This document shows, one piece after another, positions 17,210 to 25,845 of a stretch of 64,000 bases of DNA (positions are counted from its first letter, which is position 1; each line of letters starts with the position of its first letter). The DNA lies in assembly GCF_039542305.1 (NCBI RefSeq), contig NZ_BAABHW010000001.1:620001-684000 (forward strand), in the 5' to 3' direction. The notes below the pieces were generated by a model. That model saw only the letters and a program-made list of their open reading frames with translations. It made no database searches and was not told the origin of the DNA. Position numbers and translations under genes: made by a program. This DNA is from Roseibacterium beibuensis (GTDB lineage Bacteria > Pseudomonadota > Alphaproteobacteria > Rhodobacterales > Rhodobacteraceae).

Positions 17210-17683
17210 ATGACAACAAACCCGTCAGATGACCTGCTTCGTCGCGTGCTGCGCCAGTCCAAGAGTTTTGCCTGCGTCGGTGTCAGCCCGAACCCGGTGC
17301 GGCCCAGTCACTACGTGGCGCGATACCTCAAGCTCAAAGGCTACCGTGTGGTGCCCGTCAATCCGGGGCAGGCCGGAAAGGAGTTGTTCGGCGCGACCTG
17401 TGTGGCGGACCTGTCCGAGATCGAGGGCGGGGTGGATGTGATCGACATCTTCCGCCGCCCCGAGGCCGTCCCCGAGATCGTGGATGCAGCGCTTGCCATG
17501 GAGCCACGCCCCAAGGTGATCTGGATGCAGATCGGGGTCGAACATCCCGAGGCGGCTGCGAAGGCCGAGGCCGAAGGGCTGACGGTGATCCAGAACCGCT
17601 GTCCAAAGATCGAATATCAGCGCCTCTTCGGCGAATTGCGCATGGGCGGATTCGCGACGGGAATCATCAGTTCCAAGCTCTGA
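17210..17683 (+). CDS. CoA-binding domain protein (YccU family)
   Basis: A 157-residue Rossmann-fold protein of the CoA_binding_2 family, related to the N-terminal part of succinyl-CoA synthetase alpha. Motifs: FACVGVSPNPVRPSHYVARYLKLKGYRVVPVNP, VDVIDIFRRPEAVPEIVDAAL, KVIWMQIGVEHPEAA, TVIQNRCPKIEYQRL. No catalytic domain is attached, so it may bind CoA or another nucleotide without known reaction. The ATG at 17210 follows directly after a terminator, so it needs its own promoter or readthrough. It converges on hisE. Confidence 0.85.
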   Translation: MTTNPSDDLLRRVLRQSKSFACVGVSPNPVRPSHYVARYLKLKGYRVVPVNPGQAGKELFGATCVADLSEIEGGVDVIDIFRRPEAVPEIVDAALAMEPRPKVIWMQIGVEHPEAAAKAEAEGLTVIQNRCPKIEYQRLFGELRMGGFATGIISSKL

Positions 17684-17692
17684 CCGGATCGG

Positions 17693-18001
17693 TCAGCGGC
17701 GGGCCTTTTCCTCGATGCCCGAGGTGCCCTCGCGCCGTTCCAACTCGGCATAGACATCGGCCAGGGCCACGTCGCGCGAGGCGAGCATGACGAGGAAGTG
17801 GTAAAGGACGTCCGCGGCCTCGCTCGTCAGCCGCTCGCGGTCGCCCCGGGCGGCCTCGATGATCGCTTCCACGGCCTCTTCTCCGAATTTCTCGGCGGCT
17901 TTCTTGGGGCCGCGGGCCAGCAGCTTCGCCGTCCAGGAGGATTTCGGATCGGCGCCCTTGCGGGATTCGATCGTTGCGGCCAGTCGTTCCAGCGTACTCA
18001 T
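17693..18001 (-). CDS. hisE: phosphoribosyl-ATP pyrophosphatase
   Basis: A 102-residue all-alpha NTP-pyrophosphatase of normal HisE length. Features: STLERLAATIESRKGADPKSSWTAKLLARGPKKAAEKFGEEAVEAIIEAARGD (metal-binding E.xxE helices) and LTSEAADVLYHFLVMLASR. It catalyses the second step of histidine synthesis, PR-ATP to PR-AMP plus diphosphate. It overlaps the end of hisF by 4 nt, so it is the last gene of a hisA-hisF-hisE unit. Confidence 0.95.
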   Translation of the reverse strand: MSTLERLAATIESRKGADPKSSWTAKLLARGPKKAAEKFGEEAVEAIIEAARGDRERLTSEAADVLYHFLVMLASRDVALADVYAELERREGTSGIEEKARR

Positions 18002-18759
18002 GTCAGCCTCATGGGGATGCCCGCCGCGGCCATATGGGCCTTGGCCTCGGCAATGGTGTAGGTCCCGAAATGAAAGATCGATGCGGCGAGCACCGCGCTG
18101 GCATGGCCTTCGGTCACGCCCTCGACCAGGTGATCGAGCGTGCCGACACCGCCAGATGCAATCACCGGCACCGGAACCGCATCGGCAATGGCGCGGGTCA
18201 GCGGGATGTTGAAGCCCTGTTTCGTGCCATCCCGATCCATCGAGGTCAGCAGGATTTCCCCCGCACCCTTGGCCACGATCGTTTTGGCGAACTCCACGGC
18301 ATCAATGCCGGTCGGTTTGCGCCCGCCATGGGTGAAGATTTCCCATTTGCCGGGGGCGACCGTCTTGGCGTCGATGGCGCAGACGATGCACTGGCTGCCG
18401 AACTTGTCCGCAGCGCGGGCGACGACATCCGGGTCGGCCACGGCGGCGGAGTTGAAACTGACCTTGTCCGCGCCTGCCAGGAGCAGGTTGCGCACATCCT
18501 CGACGGTGCGCACACCGCCGCCGATTGTCAGCGGCATGAAGCAATGCTCGGCCGTTCGGGTGGCGAGGTCATACATCGTCCCGCGATTCTCGTGCGTCGC
18601 GTGGATGTCGAGGAAACACAGCTCGTCCGCGCCGGCGGCATCATAGGCCTGCGCCTGTTCCACCGGGTCGCCGGCATCGATCAGGTCGACGAAGTTCACG
18701 CCTTTCACGACGCGCCCATCGGCGACATCGAGGCAGGGGATGATGCGGGTCTTGAGCAT
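17998..18759 (-). CDS. hisF: imidazole glycerol phosphate synthase cyclase subunit
   Basis: A 253-residue TIM barrel of standard length. The first strand is MLKTRIIPCLDVADGRVVKGVNF with catalytic Asp (CLDV), followed by LPLTIGGGVRTVEDV, ILLTSMDRDGTKQGFN (second catalytic Asp) and PVIASGGVGTLDHLVEG. It partners with HisH: ammonia from HisH is used to convert PRFAR to IGP and AICAR. hisE overlaps its 3' end. hisA lies 56 nt upstream. Confidence 0.96.
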   Translation of the reverse strand: MLKTRIIPCLDVADGRVVKGVNFVDLIDAGDPVEQAQAYDAAGADELCFLDIHATHENRGTMYDLATRTAEHCFMPLTIGGGVRTVEDVRNLLLAGADKVSFNSAAVADPDVVARAADKFGSQCIVCAIDAKTVAPGKWEIFTHGGRKPTGIDAVEFAKTIVAKGAGEILLTSMDRDGTKQGFNIPLTRAIADAVPVPVIASGGVGTLDHLVEGVTEGHASAVLAASIFHFGTYTIAEAKAHMAAAGIPMRLT

Positions 18760-18815
18760 GGGACTGAACTACGCGATCGCAGGGGAAGGGGGAAGCGTGT
18801 TCGCGCGCAACAGGC

Positions 18816-19532
18816 TCATCCGAGTGCTGCCAACGCGTCTGCAAGGTCCAGGGCGCCGTCATAAAGCGCCCGCCCCGAGATCGCGCCAGAGATCACGCCC
18901 GTGTCGCGCAGGGCCACGAGGTCGGCCAGCGACGACACGCCGCCAGAGGCGATCACCGGGATCGAGGTGGCCCGCGCCAGATCGGCCGTGGCCTGAACGT
19001 TCGGACCGCCCATCGCGCCGTCGCGGTCGATATCGGTATAGATGATCGCCGCGACACCGGCGTCTTCGAAGCTCTTGGCGAGGTCGGTCGCCATGACATC
19101 GGTTTCCTCGGCCCAGCCCTTGGTCGCGACGCGGCCATTTCGGGCGTCGATCCCAACCGCGACCTGGTCGGGAAAGGAGGCGGCGGCGTGCCAGACAAGG
19201 TCGGGGTCCTCGACCGCGACGGTGCCCAGGATCACGCGGGCGATCCCCTTGTTCAGCCACATCTCGATCGTCTCCAGGTCGCGGATCCCGCCGCCCAGTT
19301 GCGTCGGCACGCTGGTTGCCTCGAGGATCGCTTCAACCGCCGCGCCATTGACGGGTTCCCCGGCGAAGGCGCCGTTCAGGTCGACAAGGTGCAACCATTG
19401 GCAGCCCGCATCCTGAAACGCCCGCGCCTGCGCTGCGGGGTCGGTGTTGAACACGGTCGCCTTGTCCATCTCGCCGCGCAGCAGGCGAACGGCGGCTCCG
19501 TCTTTCAGGTCGATGGCGGGATAGAGGATCAT
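18816..19532 (-). CDS. hisA: phosphoribosylformimino-AICAR phosphate isomerase
   Basis: A 238-residue TIM barrel related to HisF. MILYPAIDLKDGAAVRLLRGE carries the catalytic Asp8; PTQLGGGIRDLETIEMWL, IYTDIDRDGAMGGPN (second catalytic Asp) and PVIASGGVSSLADL follow. It catalyses the Amadori rearrangement ProFAR to PRFAR. The ATG at 19532 is the natural start; the frame stays open upstream but that part has no homology and lies antisense to the DUF2147 gene. First gene of the hisA-hisF-hisE block. Confidence 0.95.
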   Translation of the reverse strand: MILYPAIDLKDGAAVRLLRGEMDKATVFNTDPAAQARAFQDAGCQWLHLVDLNGAFAGEPVNGAAVEAILEATSVPTQLGGGIRDLETIEMWLNKGIARVILGTVAVEDPDLVWHAAASFPDQVAVGIDARNGRVATKGWAEETDVMATDLAKSFEDAGVAAIIYTDIDRDGAMGGPNVQATADLARATSIPVIASGGVSSLADLVALRDTGVISGAISGRALYDGALDLADALAALG

Positions 19533-19706
19533 GGTGCAGTTCCGGGCTTGGGTGGGACGTCGCCGTGCTTTTGCACCCTGGAACGCGGCGGGGCAAGCCG
19601 GCCTTTCGAGGCGCGCGGTGCGCGATCCCGCCGCCACGTCAACCTTGCCAGATCGCGTGAATTGACCGCACCCTTTGGCCGGAGGAGATTTTGGGAGGAG
19701 ATCCAG

Positions 19707-20093
19707 ATGAAGAAACTGGCTTTGGGCCTTGCCCTTGTCATGGGGCTGGCAGGCACCGCATCGGCCGATATCGCCGAAGGGATTTGGCAAACCCAACCCG
19801 ATGACGGAGCCTTCGCCTTTGTCCGTATGAGCACCTGTGGCAGCGCCGTTTGCGGGACCATCATCCGCACCTTCGACGAAACAGGCGAGTATCAATCCGA
19901 GAATATCGGCCGCCAGATCGTGATCGACATGGTGCCGCAGGGCGATGGGCAATACGAGGGCTCGGTTTATCGTCCGGCGAATGACCGGATCTATATCGGC
20001 CGGATGGAAGTCGAGGGCGACCGCCTGAATTTGCGCGGATGCGTTGCGGGTGGCCTGTTTTGTGCGCGCCAAACCTGGGTGCGCGTCCAGTAA
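19707..20093 (+). CDS. DUF2147 family secreted protein
   Basis: A 128-residue protein with a signal peptide (MKKLALGLALVMGLAGTASA, cleavage likely after ASA) and a lipocalin-like beta domain: EGIWQTQPDDGAFAFVRM, CGSAVCGTIIRTF, YEGSVYRPANDRIYIGRMEVEGDRLNLRGCVAGGLFCARQTWVRV. DUF2147 proteins are periplasmic and of unknown function. Four cysteines could form disulfides. GGGAGGAG stands 6 nt before the ATG. It lies opposite in direction to the flanking histidine genes and is followed by a bidirectional terminator. Confidence 0.85.
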   Translation: MKKLALGLALVMGLAGTASADIAEGIWQTQPDDGAFAFVRMSTCGSAVCGTIIRTFDETGEYQSENIGRQIVIDMVPQGDGQYEGSVYRPANDRIYIGRMEVEGDRLNLRGCVAGGLFCARQTWVRVQ

Positions 20094-20113
20094 GGTGATT
20101 TGGGTCGCGACAA

Positions 20114-20139
20114 AGAGGGCGCCACGCGGCGCCCTTTTT
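20114..20139. terminator. bidirectional terminator between DUF2147 gene and hisH
   Basis: A perfect 8-bp stem AGGGCGCC / GGCGCCCT with a 4-nt loop ACGC is followed by five T on the plus strand and preceded by an A-rich run. It serves the plus-strand gene and, in reverse, lies 2 nt past the hisH stop. Confidence 0.82.
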
Positions 20140-20141
20140 CG

Positions 20142-20780
20142 TCAGGGACGCCAGCTCAGGAAATTCGCGATCAGGTTCAGGCCCGCGCGTTGGCTCTTTT
20201 CGGGGTGGAACTGCGTGCCCACCACGGTGTCCTTGCCCACGATGGCCGTGACCGGCCCGCCGTAATCGGCATGGGCGAGCAGCGTGTCAGGGTCATCGAC
20301 GCGCATGGCGTAGGAATGCACGAAATAGGCGTGATCGCCCGTCTGAAGCCCGTCCAGCACCGGATGGGGCCGATCAATCACCAGATCGTTCCAGCCCATG
20401 TGGGGGACCTTGAGCGACGGATCCGACGGCTCGATCCGAACCACCTCACCGGGGATCCAGCCAAACCCTTCGACATCCTCGTATTCCCGGCCCCAGCTGG
20501 CCAGCATCTGCATGCCGACGCAGATGCCAAGGAAGGGGACGGCGCGCGCCTCGACCGCGTCGATCAGGGCCTCTTCCAACCCGTCGAAGCCGCGCAGTCC
20601 CCGGCGGCAGGCCGGGAAGGCCCCGTCTCCGGGCAGCACGACCCGGTCGGCGCGGGCCACCAGATCGGGGTCGGACGTGACGATCACCGGGCCTGCACCC
20701 GTTTCGGCGGCCATGCGCTGGAACGCCTTTTCCGCCGAGTGCAGGTTGCCCGAGTCGTAGTCGATCAGGACGGTGGTCAT
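20142..20780 (-). CDS. hisH: imidazole glycerol phosphate synthase glutaminase subunit
   Basis: A 212-residue class I glutamine amidotransferase. DYDSGNLHSAEKAF at the N-terminus, catalytic Cys in FLGICVGMQML, and the His-Glu pair in VVGTQFHPEKSQRAGL. It releases ammonia from glutamine for HisF. The start is an ATG at 20780, 4 nt after the hisB stop. The minus-strand his block is interrupted downstream by the opposite-strand DUF2147 gene, so hisBH and hisAFE may be separate transcripts. Confidence 0.96.
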   Translation of the reverse strand: MTTVLIDYDSGNLHSAEKAFQRMAAETGAGPVIVTSDPDLVARADRVVLPGDGAFPACRRGLRGFDGLEEALIDAVEARAVPFLGICVGMQMLASWGREYEDVEGFGWIPGEVVRIEPSDPSLKVPHMGWNDLVIDRPHPVLDGLQTGDHAYFVHSYAMRVDDPDTLLAHADYGGPVTAIVGKDTVVGTQFHPEKSQRAGLNLIANFLSWRP

Positions 20781-20784
20781 CGGC

Positions 20785-21372
20785 CTACAAGCTGCCTTTG
20801 GTCGAGGGGATCGCGTCGGATTTGCGCGGGTCGGCCTCCAGCGCGTCCCGCAGCGCGCGGGCGACGGATTTGAAGGCCGCTTCGGCGATGTGATGGCTGT
20901 TGATCCCGTGCAGCGCATCGACATGCAGCGTGATGCCGCCATGGGTCGACAGCGCCTGGAAAAACTCGCGCACGAGTTCCACGTCAAACGTGCCGATCTT
21001 CTGCGTCGGGAATTCCACGTTCCACACCAGGTAGGGGCGGCCGGAGAGGTCCAGCGCCGTGCGCACCAATGCGTCATCCATCGGCAACAGGCAGGCGCCG
21101 TAGCGCAGGATGCCGCGTTTGTCGCCCATCGCTTGCGTCAAGGCCTGGCCGAGCGTGATGCCCACATCCTCGACCGTATGGTGGTCGTCGATATGCAGAT
21201 CACCCTCTGCCATGATCTTCATGTCGATCAGGGCATGGCGCGCCAACTGGTCCAGCATGTGGTCGAAGAACCCCACACCGGTCTGGTTGTCGTAGCTGCC
21301 GGTGCCATCGAGGTCGATCTCGACGGTGATCGCCGTCTCGGCGGTCTTGCGGGTGATCTGGGCGGTGCGCAT
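20785..21372 (-). CDS. hisB: imidazoleglycerol-phosphate dehydratase
   Basis: A 195-residue monofunctional HisB of normal length. The manganese-binding repeats are visible as GVGFFDHMLDQLARH and INSHHIAEAAFKSVARAL, with DLHIDDHHTVEDVGI between. It converts imidazole glycerol phosphate to imidazole acetol phosphate. The ATG at 21372 has GGGAG upstream; an in-frame open stretch further upstream has no homology. First gene of the hisB-hisH block. Confidence 0.96.
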   Translation of the reverse strand: MRTAQITRKTAETAITVEIDLDGTGSYDNQTGVGFFDHMLDQLARHALIDMKIMAEGDLHIDDHHTVEDVGITLGQALTQAMGDKRGILRYGACLLPMDDALVRTALDLSGRPYLVWNVEFPTQKIGTFDVELVREFFQALSTHGGITLHVDALHGINSHHIAEAAFKSVARALRDALEADPRKSDAIPSTKGSL

Positions 21373-21431
21373 CGGGGTTTCTCCCTTGTCTCGCGGGCGC
21401 TTATAGGCGTGCTGCGGCGGTTGGGAAAGCC

Positions 21432-22541
21432 TCAGAGCCCCATAAGATCGAAATAGGCCGCCGCGACCTCGTCCCAGCGGTAGCGGCGCGCTGCGATTTC
21501 CGCGAGGGCCGCGCCCATGGCGGTCGCGGTCTGCGGTCGCCACAGGTCCGGCAGCAGGCGGGCGAGGCTTTGAGCGTCATCAAACGTCGCGGCCTGGTTT
21601 TCGGTCGTGGCACGGTTATACGCGCAGTCAAAGACCGCAATCGGTCGCCCGAACGGCATCATCTCGACAAGCGATGGGTTCGTGCCGCCGGCAGAATGGC
21701 CGTGGACGTAGACATTGGCACGCTCCCGGATGGCACGCAGGCGGCCGGCCTCGTGTTGCGCATCCAGCAAGAAGAGCTGGGGCGCGGGACCGTACCTGGC
21801 CTTGAGGGCGCGCCCGTGGGGCGTATCCTGCCAGTTCGAGACCACCACGAGGGGACGATCAGGGTAGGGCGCGAACGCCTCGAGGATCATCTCGAGGTTG
21901 TTCTCGGGTTCCGCGCGGGCAATGGCCAGGGCGTAGCTGTCGGGCAGGGCGAGGTCGGAAATATCTGCGGGCGTCGCGTCAAGGGCGTGATCCGCGCCGT
22001 AGGCGATGACGTGCGGTGTGCGGCCATAGCGGGTCTCGATTTCCTGGGCGATCGCAACGTTGTCGGCGATCACCTCATGCGCGTTGCGGACCGCACTGAC
22101 CTCGGACCAGCGGAGAAAGCGCCGCGCCGCGTTGCCCCATTTCTCACGCCCCCATTCCCGCCCATCGATATTCACGATGAGGCGTGCCCGGCTTGTCCGC
22201 CGCAGAAGTGGGAGGGCCGCTGTCCCGGATGTGCCGAGCACGAGGATGCAGTCCGCGCGATCTCGCCCCCAAGCTTCAAGCGCCATCGAGGTGAAATCAT
22301 AGGGGATGGATTGTATTCCGTTGGCCCGCAATGGCAGCGTCCTCAAACGCGCGCCGAGCCATGTTCGCGGCGGATGCTTGACGTTCCGCGGCGCGGGGCA
22401 CCACACGGTGAACCGTTCGGCGATCCCCTGTCGTGCCGCGCAGCGGATCAATTGTTCGGCCAGGGTCTCGAAACCGCCATAGCGGGCCGGGACACCGTTT
22501 GTGCCCACGATGGCGACAGTCGGGGGTCGGGGGGCGGACAA
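21432..22541 (-). CDS. glycosyltransferase (DUF1972/GT4-like)
   Basis: About 369 residues. The N-terminal motif TVAIVGTNGVPARYGGFETLAEQLIR identifies the DUF1972-type glycosyltransferases. The GT-B C-terminal donor domain has YVHGHSAGGTNPSLVEMMPFGRPIAVFD with the E-x7-E-like motif. It is cytoplasmic and likely adds a sugar to an exopolysaccharide or lipopolysaccharide acceptor. The start is uncertain. A longer frame begins with ATG at 22607, but that N-terminus would encode the terminator hairpin of the preceding small gene. I prefer a TTG at 22541 next to the conserved region, although its ribosome site is weak. Confidence 0.8.
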   Translation of the reverse strand: MSAPRPPTVAIVGTNGVPARYGGFETLAEQLIRCAARQGIAERFTVWCPAPRNVKHPPRTWLGARLRTLPLRANGIQSIPYDFTSMALEAWGRDRADCILVLGTSGTAALPLLRRTSRARLIVNIDGREWGREKWGNAARRFLRWSEVSAVRNAHEVIADNVAIAQEIETRYGRTPHVIAYGADHALDATPADISDLALPDSYALAIARAEPENNLEMILEAFAPYPDRPLVVVSNWQDTPHGRALKARYGPAPQLFLLDAQHEAGRLRAIRERANVYVHGHSAGGTNPSLVEMMPFGRPIAVFDCAYNRATTENQAATFDDAQSLARLLPDLWRPQTATAMGAALAEIAARRYRWDEVAAAYFDLMGL

Positions 22542-22564
22542 AAGGGGGTGTTGCCGGTCTTGAG

Positions 22565-22599
22565 AAAAAAGGCCCGCAGCGCGAAAGGCGCCGCGGGCC
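22565..22599 (-). terminator. rho-independent terminator after small secreted protein gene
   Basis: On the minus strand a 12-bp GC-rich stem (one G-U pair, 22571-22582 with 22588-22599) with a 5-nt loop is followed by six U residues. It starts 23 nt after the stop of the 68-residue gene. Confidence 0.82.
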
Positions 22600-22621
22600 A
22601 CATTCACGAAGCTGCGTGGTT

Positions 22622-22828
22622 TCAGCTGCCGTCGGCTGCGAGACCGATGGCGATGCCGCCCAGGATCACGACGCCGCCGACGACGATGGCGCCCATCGGG
22701 ATCGTGCTGAGGACCGGAAGGCCCTCGGCCTGGGTCGAGGCCGTGGTGTCCAGCGGCTGAATTTCCTGCGCCGCGACCGAGCCGGCCATGGCGATGACGG
22801 CGAGTGCGCCTGCGATGGTCTTTTTCAT
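22622..22828 (-). CDS. small secreted/membrane protein, YjbE-like by position
   Basis: A 68-residue protein. A signal peptide (MKKTIAGALAVIAMAGSVAAQ) is followed by a short Ser/Thr-containing linker and a Gly/Ile/Val-rich hydrophobic segment (PMGAIVVGGVVILGGIAIGLAADGS). The ATG at 22828 has GGAG 9-12 nt upstream. It lies directly downstream of yjbF- and yjbH-like genes. In E. coli the first gene of the yjbEFGH exopolysaccharide operon also encodes a small secreted protein. The sequence itself is not clearly homologous, so the name rests on position. It has its own promoter-like sequence and terminator. Confidence 0.75.
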   Translation of the reverse strand: MKKTIAGALAVIAMAGSVAAQEIQPLDTTASTQAEGLPVLSTIPMGAIVVGGVVILGGIAIGLAADGS

Positions 22829-22863
22829 GGTCAGGTCTCCAAACCCAAATTCAAGTTGCATCT

Positions 22864-22892
22864 TTTATGCACAAAGCCTGCCGCGCTATCAA
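22864..22892 (-). promoter_or_regulatory. sigma-70-like promoter for the small secreted protein gene
   Basis: On the minus strand TTGATA (22892-22887) and CATAAA (22869-22864) are separated by exactly 17 nt. The -10 box ends 35 nt upstream of the ATG at 22828. It is the best promoter-like match noticed in the window. Confidence 0.5.
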
Positions 22893-22999
22893 CAGCCGCA
22901 GCGGGGAGGCTGGGGCAAAAAACGGATCATCGCCGCAGTTGCCGATATTTGCAGCAGCCTGTGGCAAGGCTGCCGCAGACTTGTGGGGCGCGCGCCCCG

Positions 23000-23698
23000 T
23001 CAGTCGGTCAGCCGGTCCAGCCGGATGCTGCCGACCTCGTCCGAGATCCACTGCTCCGATCGCCGAATCGTGCCCGAGGCCTCGACCCAGTAGCGGTTGG
23101 TGTAACTGTCGCCATCGGGGCGGCTGCAGGCCTCGGAGATCCGGGTGGTGGCATGGCTGCGCCCGACAATCTCGATGCCCGCCTGTCCCTCGACGGTCAA
23201 TCGGCAGCGATGGATTTCACGCGCCTCGCGCAATTCGCCATCCAGGTAAACCATCGTGCGGTTAACCTCGGCGGGGCGGCGCGCGGCCAGCGCGTGGGCT
23301 GTGCCCGAGGCATCGGATGACATCAGGTCAAAGCCAAAGCCACGGGTCGCGCGCAACAGGCCTGCATAGCTCAGGGCAAGGCCAAGCCCCGCACTGTCTC
23401 GCCAACTGTCGACGCCGCGGTTGCGGCCGACGCGGGTCATCAGGCTGGCACCGGGCAGGGCGGTCAACTCGGCGGTCAACAGGGGCTGGCCGATGGCTTC
23501 GATGGTGGCGCGGTCCAGCGCCTGGCGTGGGTCGGACGGGGCGGCATCGCTGCCGCCGCCGAACGGGCCGAAGCCCGAGGCGACGCCACCCAGAACCGTG
23601 CCCAGCGGGCTTTCCTCGGCAGTGCCGCAGGCCGACAGCACAAGACAGGCCGCCGCCGCGCAAGCGACCAAGGGCCGGGGCAGGGAAATCAACGCCAC
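23000..23698 (-). CDS. yjbF: YjbF-type outer-membrane lipoprotein
   Basis: About 232 residues. A lipoprotein signal peptide ends in the lipobox LSAC, with the lipidated Cys near residue 24 (ACLVLSACG). The body (TELTALPGASLMTRVGRNRGVDSWRDSAGLGLALSYAGLL, FGFDLMSSD, CRLTVEGQAGIEIVGRSHATTRISEACS) matches the YjbF/GfcB group tied to capsule or exopolysaccharide export. I chose the GTG at 23698, which overlaps the yjbH stop by 10 nt; a longer open frame upstream is antisense noise within yjbH. It is likely co-translated with yjbH. Confidence 0.8.
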   Translation of the reverse strand: MALISLPRPLVACAAAACLVLSACGTAEESPLGTVLGGVASGFGPFGGGSDAAPSDPRQALDRATIEAIGQPLLTAELTALPGASLMTRVGRNRGVDSWRDSAGLGLALSYAGLLRATRGFGFDLMSSDASGTAHALAARRPAEVNRTMVYLDGELREAREIHRCRLTVEGQAGIEIVGRSHATTRISEACSRPDGDSYTNRYWVEASGTIRRSEQWISDEVGSIRLDRLTD

Positions 23699-25845
23699 AG
23701 CATCGCCTCCGTCTCTTCCAGAGCGGGTTGGTGATAGTCGAGGATCAGGTCGTGCAACCGCCCCTCCACCGACAAGCGCGCGCCGCCATCGCGCAGGATC
23801 GGGCGCAGCGTCGTCGTCTGCTCGGACCGCGACGAGGTGCCGGTGAACCAGCCGAGCGGCACGGTCAGTTCGATCCCCTTGTCGAAGGAGCCCTCGCCGA
23901 ATTCGTCGAAGCTGACATCGGTGAAGGTCGCGAACGCCCCCACCCGCCAGCCATTGGCGAATTCGCGGTCCACCCGCAGGGTCGCGCCGTAATCGCCGGC
24001 CAGGTAGCGGCCGACATCCACCTGCCCGGTAAAATCGCCGAAGATCGGGAAATAGGCCGACACATGGCCCGAGGTCACCGAGTAATCCTGCAGGCCAAAG
24101 CCGCCGTCGAAATCGCGCCGCCAGACGTGGTTCAACTCGACCCCCAGCCCAAGGCGGCTGTCGACGCGTTGCCACAGCACCTCGGCCGAGGCGCCGGCGA
24201 ACATGCGCTCCATGTAGCCAAAGGTCAGGCGGGTGTAGAGATCATCGCCCAGGCGCCCGTAATGCGACAGCGTCAGGCGGTCCAGCCGCGCCTCGCTTTC
24301 CTGGTAATAGAGCGCCGATTCCGAGCGGACCGGGAAGGGTCCGCCGGGCTCGACGCCATCCACCACACGCGCATCCGACAGGTTGCCGATCAGCGGCACG
24401 CGCAGCGCGCCCTCGGCGACGAAGCCGCGGCCGAACTCAAAGCGCGCCTGCGCCTCGAGCCCCAGGTCACCGCGGAACGGGGCGTCGGGGTCGAACAGCG
24501 CCGTCTCGATATAGGGGCCGATGCCCCAGGTCAGACGATCGGGTGCGGTGCCGCGAACGGTGATCGTGTCTGGGTCGCGCACCCGCCCGGCCGGTTCCAC
24601 GTCGGCGCGCGCCAGAAGGCCCGAGGCCCCGTTCACGTCATGCTCCAGCCCCTCGACATCCGAACGGTTCACCCGCACGCGGCTGGCATCGGCGCCGTTG
24701 ACGATGAAGATGACCTCGAATACTTCGACCGAGTTGGGCATGGTCACGCTGAGCACGCGCAGCACGCGGCCAAGCGCCATCGCTTCCTGGCCGTAGCGGA
24801 TGTTGCGCACGCGGATCGTGGCGCGCTGCGGATCGAGCGACAGCGACACCAATTCCAGCCCGCCGTCTTCCTCGAACAGGCGTTCGACATTGTCACGCAG
24901 GATCGGTGGGCCATCGGGCTGCGACACCCAGCTTGTCGCGTAGGGTTCGGCGCTGAGGGGGCGCGGGCGCACCGGTTCTGGCGCGGCGTCGACGGTGCCG
25001 TTGAACGCGCCGCGGCGGGGGTTGGTGCTGAGCGAATAGCTGAGCCCGAACGTGGTGCCGTAAAGGTAATGCGCCCCGATGGTGCCATAGCGGCCCATGT
25101 CATAGGTGGCCCCGAGATTGATCGGGCTCTCGATCTCGATCACGCCATCGGCGGCCTCGGCGGTGTAGAGGTCGGTGGAATATTCCAACTGCAGCCTCAG
25201 GCGGTCGCTCGCCTGGTATTCGACCCCGCCGAACACCGCCGCGTCGCCGCGAAAGAACTGGTCGAAATTGACCGTGCCGCCAAGGCCGAAATCCCGCGGC
25301 GGGCGGTCGCCCAGGCCAAAAGGATTGGCAAAGCCGTCCCGCTCGCCCAGGCGGCCGAAACCCAGGCCCGCCGTGACCGCCAGCCGGTCATCGGCGCCGA
25401 AATGGCGGGTCGCCACGATATATTCGCCGCCATAGACGCCGGTGCCCGCGATGTCTCGAATGCCCACGGCCAGCGACGGCCACCAGCTCTCCTCCTCGAG
25501 GATCTGCCAGTGCAGATCAAAGCTGCGATCGAGGTAGTAATCCTGGTTGATCGGCGTGCTGTCCGGCGTGAATTCGGGGATCGCGGCGTAGCGGAACGTT
25601 GCGGTCAGGCGCGGCATCACCTGGAACGCGATCGTGCCGCGCAGGGTGCCATCGACATAGGAGCCGGTCAGCGAAAGGTCGGCATCCGGCATCACGTTTG
25701 CGGTGGGCATGTCGATAAGGCCCGGAAGGCCGTAATAGTTCAGCGTCGGCATCTGCGAGAGCGTGTCTGCAGACGCAGCAGGCGCAAGGACCCCGTGCGC
25801 GAAACAGCTGATGCCAAGGCAAACGACAAGCCGCGTTCGAACCAT
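23689..25845 (-). CDS. yjbH: YjbH domain-containing outer-membrane protein
   Basis: A 718-residue protein with a signal peptide (MVRTRLVVCLGISCFAHGVLAPAASA) and the conserved YjbH opening LNYYGLPGLIDMPTANVMPDADLSLTGSY. The rest has many alternating beta strands with aromatic girdles, ending in LHDLILDYHQPALEETEAMLWR, as expected for a beta-barrel outer-membrane protein. YjbH/GfcD proteins act in exopolysaccharide export. The length agrees with the family. It is the first gene of a yjbH-yjbF group; no yjbG is present between or beside them. Confidence 0.88.
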   Translation of the reverse strand: MVRTRLVVCLGISCFAHGVLAPAASADTLSQMPTLNYYGLPGLIDMPTANVMPDADLSLTGSYVDGTLRGTIAFQVMPRLTATFRYAAIPEFTPDSTPINQDYYLDRSFDLHWQILEEESWWPSLAVGIRDIAGTGVYGGEYIVATRHFGADDRLAVTAGLGFGRLGERDGFANPFGLGDRPPRDFGLGGTVNFDQFFRGDAAVFGGVEYQASDRLRLQLEYSTDLYTAEAADGVIEIESPINLGATYDMGRYGTIGAHYLYGTTFGLSYSLSTNPRRGAFNGTVDAAPEPVRPRPLSAEPYATSWVSQPDGPPILRDNVERLFEEDGGLELVSLSLDPQRATIRVRNIRYGQEAMALGRVLRVLSVTMPNSVEVFEVIFIVNGADASRVRVNRSDVEGLEHDVNGASGLLARADVEPAGRVRDPDTITVRGTAPDRLTWGIGPYIETALFDPDAPFRGDLGLEAQARFEFGRGFVAEGALRVPLIGNLSDARVVDGVEPGGPFPVRSESALYYQESEARLDRLTLSHYGRLGDDLYTRLTFGYMERMFAGASAEVLWQRVDSRLGLGVELNHVWRRDFDGGFGLQDYSVTSGHVSAYFPIFGDFTGQVDVGRYLAGDYGATLRVDREFANGWRVGAFATFTDVSFDEFGEGSFDKGIELTVPLGWFTGTSSRSEQTTTLRPILRDGGARLSVEGRLHDLILDYHQPALEETEAMLWR

